Below are positions 62,828-64,000 of a DNA stretch of 64,000 bases, in pieces; positions within the stretch are counted from its first letter, which is position 1; each line of letters opens with the position of its first letter. Made by a program: the position numbers and the translations under genes. Origin of the DNA: Candidatus Thiodiazotropha sp. (ex Codakia rugifera) (GTDB lineage Bacteria; Pseudomonadota; Gammaproteobacteria; Chromatiales; Chromatiaceae); assembly GCA_025656675.1 (NCBI GenBank), contig JAHXHN010000003.1:248001-312000 (forward strand), written 5' to 3'. A model generated the notes under the pieces. The model was given only the letters and a program-made list of their open reading frames with translations, searched no databases and was not told where the DNA came from.

Positions 62828-63394
62828 ATGAAGACTAAATTATCCATCTTTCTACTTTCTCTTTTATTGCTACTCCCGATAGATAATGTGTTGGCAGATG
62901 AATACCAGGAGACACTGGAAGTCTTTAAAGCTGCAAGTGAAAGCGGCAAATTCTTTGAAGACAATTACGGTTATGCGGTTTTTCCGACTATTGGCAAAGC
63001 GGGAATAGGTATCGGGGGTGCTTTCGGCAAAGGACGTGTCTATACAAAGGGCGCCCATATTGGCGACACAAAAGTCACCCAAGTGACAATTGGATTACAA
63101 TTGGGCGGACAAGCCTACAGCCAGATAATATTTTTCAAGGATAAGCGTGCCTTGGATGAGTTCACAGGCGGTAACTTTGAATTTGGTGCTCAGGCTACTG
63201 CGGTAGCAATCACCGCTGGCGCATCAGCAGCTGCTACAACTACCGGTAGTTCTGTCGGCGCTAGTGGGGGTCAACATGATGCCATTACGTCCGGAAAGTA
63301 TCATAAGGGCATGGCTACCTTCACTGTAGCCAAAGGTGGATTAATGTATGAAGCAAGTATCGGCGGTCAGAAATTCAGCTACACAGCAAAATAG
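62828..63394 (+). CDS. SYLF-domain (YSC84-like) lipid-binding protein
   Basis: The start is at 62828, where AAAGGAAAA precedes the ATG and the signal peptide MKTKLSIFLLSLLLLLPIDNVLA begins. The 188-residue product is a secreted SYLF/YSC84 domain: YGYAVFPTIGKAGIGIGGAFGKGRVY, QLGGQAYSQIIFFKDKRALDEF and AKGGLMYEASIGGQKF are typical blocks. Family members bind lipids; the bacterial role is poorly known. Confidence 0.88.
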   Translation: MKTKLSIFLLSLLLLLPIDNVLADEYQETLEVFKAASESGKFFEDNYGYAVFPTIGKAGIGIGGAFGKGRVYTKGAHIGDTKVTQVTIGLQLGGQAYSQIIFFKDKRALDEFTGGNFEFGAQATAVAITAGASAAATTTGSSVGASGGQHDAITSGKYHKGMATFTVAKGGLMYEASIGGQKFSYTAK

Positions 63395-63448
63395 ATAGAC
63401 AGGTACAATAACAAGTCGTGTAATATTTATGCCAGCCAAGCAATAGAC

Positions 63449-63475
63449 AACCCGGACTTCTTTCCGGGTTTCTAC
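63449..63475 (+). terminator. Rho-independent terminator of the SYLF gene
   Basis: AACCCGGA (63449-63456) pairs with TCCGGGTT (63463-63470) around a 6-base loop, followed by TTCTACTTT. It lies 55 bp after the stop codon. Confidence 0.75.
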
Positions 63476-63622
63476 TTTGAGTCTCATCTCCGGTCCCCCA
63501 CACTGTCTCATCTGAAGCAGATGTTGAATATGTCTGCTCTCTTAGACCCCCTCCCCTATCTACAATGAAATTGTGTGAAATAAAATGGGAACCTAATAAC
63601 GCCAGGATGCCTCTTTAGGGTT

Positions 63623-64000
63623 ATGAAATGTAACAAATCTACTATAAGGGAAGATCTTCAGCTGTTTGAGACACTTAGCGATAATGAAGTGATTACTCGG
63701 ATTATTGCCGGTGATCATCCCTTGTATGAACTGATAATGAGGCGCTATAACCGCCGATTATTTCGATTAGCATATGGCATATTGGGCGATGATTCTTTAG
63801 CCCAAGATGTGGTCCAAGAAACCTATGTCAGTGCTTTCCAACATCTAAATCAGTTTCGTGGGCCCGATGGATTTAGTGCCTGGCTTACGCGTATCGCTTC
63901 CAGAATCGCATTCCGCATAGCCCGTAAAGAGTCAGGACTGCACACTGTCAGTTTACCGATTGACAGCGTGGATTTAATGGGCAATGAGAGCACAGAGCCT
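63623..64000 (+). CDS. ECF RNA polymerase sigma factor (3' end outside the window)
   Basis: An open frame of 126 codons runs off the window. Region 2 is clear: HPLYELIMRRYNRRLFRLAYG, split over helices, then DVVQETYVSAFQHLNQFRG and FSAWLTRIASRIAFRIARK, the RpoE-like pattern of region 2.2-2.4. Region 4 and the stop lie beyond 64000. No anti-sigma gene is visible. Confidence 0.85.
   Translation, partial: MKCNKSTIREDLQLFETLSDNEVITRIIAGDHPLYELIMRRYNRRLFRLAYGILGDDSLAQDVVQETYVSAFQHLNQFRGPDGFSAWLTRIASRIAFRIARKESGLHTVSLPIDSVDLMGNESTEP

Noticed and set aside
1..64000. CRISPR arrays, tRNA or rRNA genes
   Set aside because: I saw no regularly spaced direct repeats and no tRNA cloverleaf or rRNA-like sequence; a covariance-model scan was not possible.

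Overview
The window looks like chromosomal DNA of a motile gammaproteobacterium, most likely a chemolithoautotrophic sulfur oxidiser of the Sedimenticola / Thiodiazotropha / Endoriftia type. This is inference from gene content: a Pseudomonas-like fleQ-fleSR-fliEFGHIJ block, a TmcA and RdgC typical of gammaproteobacteria, an A/V-type ATPase operon, and a 2-oxoacid:acceptor oxidoreductase cluster of the kind linked to reductive TCA cycle use. No sox, dsr or RuBisCO gene lies in the window, so the sulfur-oxidiser idea is not proven here. No rRNA, tRNA, CRISPR array, phage or intact IS element was seen.

Layout. 0-4.4 kb: an intergenic repeat, tmcA, and a convergent B12-binding radical SAM gene. 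4.6-8.0 kb: three sugar-nucleotide genes (UDP-HexNAc 6-dehydrogenase, UDP-HexNAc 4-epimerase, UDP-glucuronate-type epimerase). 8.0-11.3 kb: a candidate small RNA ending in a strong minus-strand terminator, rdgC, amrA, a GYF/pentapeptide-repeat membrane protein, and a 161-bp element with 33-bp perfect inverted ends. 11.4-24.5 kb: flagellar genes. fliK and an FlhB-C-terminus-like gene run on the plus strand. An EAL/HDOD protein, fliJIHGFE, fleR, fleS and fleQ are on the minus strand. Good sigma-54 promoter matches precede fleS and fliE. 25-32.8 kb: FHA and PilZ signalling proteins, small conserved proteins, nth, pckA, an unknown gene, hemH, a DUF971 protein and a HIT protein. 33.1-41.7 kb: a complete nine-gene A/V-type ATPase operon (H-C-I-K-F-E-A-B-D). 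41.9-44.2 kb: five small accessory genes in visibly AT-richer DNA. 44.5-52.1 kb: an island with a caspase-like protease, a translationally coupled partner of unknown fold, a ComEC-like metallo-beta-lactamase protein, an SGNH hydrolase and a large choice-of-anchor-D lipoprotein. 52.1-53.5 kb: decayed two-component regulators. 53.6-59.2 kb: a four-gene operon with a GltD-like Fe-S flavoprotein, a second FAD oxidoreductase, fused KorA and KorB. 59.5-64 kb: a Tll0287-like haem sensor, a FadL/OmpP1 porin, a secreted protein, a SYLF-domain protein and the start of an ECF sigma factor gene.

How the genes work together. FleQ, FleS/FleR and the two sigma-54 promoters form the usual flagellar hierarchy feeding the basal-body and export genes. 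The A/V-ATPase operon should give a membrane rotary pump or synthase; its K-subunit residues favour protons over sodium. The korAB operon couples CoA-dependent 2-oxoacid chemistry to NAD(P)H or ferredoxin through two flavoproteins, fitting carbon fixation or central metabolism alongside pckA. The best candidate for an undescribed system is the caspase island at 44.5-49.4 kb. Its first two genes overlap by 4 bp. A hydrolase with an intact HxDxDH site and an SGNH hydrolase follow on the same strand, resembling protease plus MBL conflict modules but without a visible STAND NTPase.
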